DNA from: an uncultured Fretibacterium sp.
Lineage (GTDB): Bacteria > Synergistota > Synergistia > Synergistales > Aminobacteriaceae
NCBI GenBank assembly: GCA_937900285.1
Contig: CALCEM010000072.1
Coordinates: 1-36,869, forward strand
DNA: 36,869 nt
Direction: 5' to 3'
Below the pieces are notes generated by a model. That model saw only the letters and a program-made list of their open reading frames with translations, was not told the DNA's origin and made no database searches. Of this stretch, positions 34,431-36,869 are shown in pieces. Numbering within the stretch: position 1 is the first letter of the stretch; the number at the start of each line of letters is the position of its first letter. The position numbers and the translations under genes are program-made.

Positions 34431-35792
34431 TTAATTTTTAATTTTCTCCTGAACCAGTTTACAAAAATGTTCACCGCGAATTTTATAACTTTTATACATG
34501 TCCCAACTCGTGCAGGCTGGTGATAATAAAACGCACATTCCGGGTTTTGCGATTCTGACGGAAATATTTACAGCTTCTTCCATTGATGAACCGGCCATGA
34601 AAATATTTTTTTTGTCGAAGCCAGCATTTTCGAGAGCGAGTTTAATTTTATTTGCTTCTTCACCGATTAAAACAGCTCCGTCGCATTCTTCTTTTACAGT
34701 TTGAGCCAGCTCGTTATAAATTTCGCCTTTACCTTGACCGCCTAAAATTATAATTTTCCGTTTATTAATTGATTTCATCGCAGTGATTGAAGCGGCTACG
34801 TTAGTACCTTTTGAATCATCAATATAAATTACTCCGTTTAATTCTCCTGCAAATTCGCAACGGTGCGGAAGAGCTTTAAAGCCGTCCAATAAAATTTTTG
34901 ATTCAGGTAAATTTTTCAGCCCCAATAAATTTAAAGCTGTTAATGACATTGCGACATTTTCGAAATTATGAGAGCCGATTAAATTCGTGTCGGAATAATC
35001 GAATAATTTTATTTTTTCACCGTTCAAAATTAAAAACGCTTTATCTTCGGCCATGTAAATATGTCCTGAAAATTTATGTCCTGGCGTTTCGTTCCAGCTT
35101 AAAGTAATAATATTTCCTGACGGATTTAATAATTTTACGTCTCGATCCTGAATAATTCCGAAAGCATTTTTATCTCGTAAATTTAAAATTTTTGCTTTGG
35201 CCTTGACATAATTTTCATAAGAGCCGTGCCAATCAATATGATCAGGTGCTAAATTTGTAATAATCGAAACGCATGAACGTAAATTATTATTTGCCCGCTC
35301 AAGTTGGAAGCTGCTTAACTCCAACACTACAGCATCATATTTTTCCTGAGTAAATTTCGCTGAAGCTGTTCCTAAATTTCCGCCTGCTCCTGCTTTTAAA
35401 CCCGCTTTATTTAAAATATGTCCGATTAGTGAAGTTACTGTGCTTTTGCCGTTTGAACCCGTTACGCAAATAATTTTATTTGATTTAATGTGCGGTATAA
35501 CAAAATCAAGCTCGCCGATGATTTTAATATTTAATTCCTGAGCTTTTAATAAAATTTCTGCTTTAGGGCTAATACCCGCGCTCACCAAAATTTCCGAGAC
35601 GTTTTCAAAAACTTTATTTGAGTGTCCTTCTTCGAAATTAATATTATTTTGCGTGAATAAATTTTTTGTTTCGTCGTTAATATTTTTTTGTTCTGACACG
35701 AATACATCATAACCCAAATTTTTAGCCAATAATGCTAAACCTTGACCGCTGATGCCTGCGCCGATGACAGAAATTTTTTTGTTAATATTCAA
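34431..35792 (-). CDS. murD: UDP-N-acetylmuramoylalanine-D-glutamate ligase
   Basis: Cytosolic ATP-dependent ligase that adds D-Glu to UDP-MurNAc-L-Ala. About 453 residues: an N-terminal Rossmann part (SVIGAGISGQGLALLA), the P-loop TGSNGKSTVTSLIGH, the central domain (NLAPDHIDWHGSYENY) and C-terminal YIDDSKGTN plus LLSPACTSWDMYKSY. The reading frame extends upstream to 35840, but AGGAGG (35810..35805) is 12 bp before the TTG at 35792, and the protein from there begins right at the Rossmann strand. I take TTG as the start. First of murD-ftsW-murG in the usual order. Confidence 0.95.
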   Translation of the reverse strand: MNINKKISVIGAGISGQGLALLAKNLGYDVFVSEQKNINDETKNLFTQNNINFEEGHSNKVFENVSEILVSAGISPKAEILLKAQELNIKIIGELDFVIPHIKSNKIICVTGSNGKSTVTSLIGHILNKAGLKAGAGGNLGTASAKFTQEKYDAVVLELSSFQLERANNNLRSCVSIITNLAPDHIDWHGSYENYVKAKAKILNLRDKNAFGIIQDRDVKLLNPSGNIITLSWNETPGHKFSGHIYMAEDKAFLILNGEKIKLFDYSDTNLIGSHNFENVAMSLTALNLLGLKNLPESKILLDGFKALPHRCEFAGELNGVIYIDDSKGTNVAASITAMKSINKRKIIILGGQGKGEIYNELAQTVKEECDGAVLIGEEANKIKLALENAGFDKKNIFMAGSSMEEAVNISVRIAKPGMCVLLSPACTSWDMYKSYKIRGEHFCKLVQEKIKN

Positions 35793-35865
35793 TTGTAAAA
35801 AATCCCTCCTGTAAAAACCTGATAAATATATCACACACAAGAGGGAGCAATAATTTTTTATAAAT

Positions 35866-36869
35866 CTATTTCACAATATGTTTTATTGCTTTAAGAATTT
35901 TTAATACTTTTGGATGAGAACGCCTCATAAAATCTTTTAACGCCAATTTTTTATTTTTGTAAATATTATTTTTGTGTTCAGCGATGCCGTTTTGAAATTC
36001 GATCACGTGCTCAAGAAATTTTGCGCAATCTGGATCATAATATTTTGAAATTATATTTTTTATGCTCTCCAAATCTTCCGGCAATATTTTAGTCCCAAAC
36101 GGATAATTACCCTCTTCAAAATTTAATGGCAGTGCTAACCAGGGATTTAATAATTCTTCAAAAACATTCCCAATATATTTAATTGTATCGTCTGTAATTT
36201 TGAACGCTCCAATATTTGAAAAATGCGGAATATAATCGGGCGATGGCTGTAATTTTTTGTCGCTTACTACACTTTCCCATAAATAACGGCAGGCCAAATC
36301 ATTATCGCGGCCGGGCAAATATTGTAACGAAACATCATGCAAAATCACCCAAGAATTATTAATTTTTAAAAATGGCAGAACACATAAAAAATTTAAACTT
36401 TCCCACGGATGAATATGAGCAGTGTCGAGGATCATTAAATCTATTTCGTTGCCAACTTTTTCAATATGTTTCGAAACATCTCCGCCTAAAAATCTCGTCC
36501 ATTTGTCTTTTAAATGTGAAAATTTTTTCTCAACTAGATGACCGGGCTGAACTGTTTGATCGTCAAAATGATTTTGTGTCGCGTAATCAATTGAGAATAA
36601 ATGCGCATCTTCAATGTCTTGAATTGCATTTAAAATTATTGAAGTGCCTCCGCCTTGAGCTATTCCAGCTTCGAGAATTTTACGGGGCTTTAAATACCTG
36701 AGCATTCCGTTTAAAAAATAGCGTTCTGTTTCCGCCATCCCGGAATAATTTTTTATGTCGTTATAAATTTTGTCTAATCTCTCACGCTCGAAATTTTCAA
36801 TAAATACGCCTTCATCCCGAATCCCGAATCCCGAATCCCGAATCCCGAATCCCGAATCCCGAATCCCGA
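35866..36869 (-). CDS. SAM-dependent methyltransferase-like protein (5' end beyond the window, in a 7-bp repeat)
   Basis: A Rossmann-fold class I methyltransferase of the Methyltransf_24 or cephalosporin hydroxylase-like type, often found in glycan or surface-modification loci. Motif I is KILEAGIAQGGGTSIILNAI, followed by AHLFSIDYA, LMILDTAHIHPWE and WVILHDVSL. An ATG lies at 36738, but the frame stays open upstream with sensible protein (FIENFERERLDKIYNDIKN), so the true start is further back. The frame continues without a stop through the eight 7-bp repeats to the contig edge. It is 25 bp upstream of the murD open frame on the same strand. Substrate unknown. Confidence 0.8.
   Translation of the reverse strand, partial: GIRDSGFGIRDSGFGIRDEGVFIENFERERLDKIYNDIKNYSGMAETERYFLNGMLRYLKPRKILEAGIAQGGGTSIILNAIQDIEDAHLFSIDYATQNHFDDQTVQPGHLVEKKFSHLKDKWTRFLGGDVSKHIEKVGNEIDLMILDTAHIHPWESLNFLCVLPFLKINNSWVILHDVSLQYLPGRDNDLACRYLWESVVSDKKLQPSPDYIPHFSNIGAFKITDDTIKYIGNVFEELLNPWLALPLNFEEGNYPFGTKILPEDLESIKNIISKYYDPDCAKFLEHVIEFQNGIAEHKNNIYKNKKLALKDFMRRSHPKVLKILKAIKHIVK
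36814..36869. repeat. 7-bp tandem repeat, eight perfect copies of ATCCCGA at the contig edge
   Basis: Exactly eight copies fill the last 56 bases (minus-strand unit TCGGGAT). No reading frame through it has a stop; on the minus strand three units encode the heptapeptide SGFGIRD in all frames. The unit is not a multiple of three, so a change of one copy shifts the frame of the methyltransferase-like gene. The true copy number is unknown because the assembly ends here. It is GC-rich in contrast to its surroundings. Confidence 0.95.

Overview
The window looks like a contig from a short-read assembly of an AT-rich bacterium, most likely a member of the Synergistota (a diderm, Gram-negative phylum), probably anaerobic. 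The strongest taxonomic clue is the C-terminus of the large leucine-rich-repeat protein (21158..24064). It ends in a Gly-Gly-Cys-Asn-Ser-Gly-Phe-Gly motif, a hydrophobic stretch and a basic tail, which matches the Synergist-type CTERM sorting signal as I recall it. An AdhE-type fermentation enzyme, a tripartite tricarboxylate transporter and an aldarate dehydratase fit an anaerobe. The first 24 bases are Illumina adapter and the last 56 bases are a pure 7-bp tandem repeat, so both ends are assembly boundaries.

Layout. (1) 25..5651, minus strand: the 5' part of adhE, a damaged GT11 fucosyltransferase-like gene, an iron-dependent alcohol dehydrogenase, glucuronate isomerase uxaC, and a secreted Sel1-repeat protein. 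(2) 5806..24169, plus strand: one apparent operon of about 18 kb with a good sigma70-type promoter at its start and a rho-independent terminator at its end. It encodes four exported FlgT/CsgG-like proteins, an EssC-type FHA-FtsK/SpoIIIE secretion ATPase, a YukD/EsaB ubiquitin-like protein, a run of small WXG100-like helical proteins, a WXG-like protein fused to a CHAP-like hydrolase domain, a WXG-like protein with a glycine-rich hydrophobic C-terminal half, a PP2C phosphatase, a membrane Ser/Thr kinase and the LRR surface protein. (3) 24211..25068, plus: galU. (4) 25154..36869, minus: flavodoxin, a Ski2-like helicase, RNase P RNA, glucarate dehydratase, the TctB-TctA-TctC transporter, the murD-ftsW-murG part of a division/cell-wall cluster, and a methyltransferase running off the contig into the 7-bp repeat.

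The exciting part is region 2. It is a type VII-like (T7SSb) secretion locus in what appears to be a diderm. EssB, EssA and EsaA are not recognisable. In their place, directly upstream and 8 bp from the EssC gene, are four signal-peptide proteins of the FlgT/LPP20/CsgG kind, families that act in the periplasm or outer membrane. I infer that they could supply a periplasmic or outer-membrane route for WXG substrates. A kinase, a phosphatase and an FHA domain give a possible phospho-switch. The first gene also carries a G13 tract in which gain or loss of one G brings a stop within six codons, so the system may be phase-variable.

The flanking genes are ordinary metabolism and cell-wall synthesis. 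UxaC, GudD and the Tct transporter suggest use of sugar acids. I saw no tRNA, insertion sequence, CRISPR array or prophage gene.
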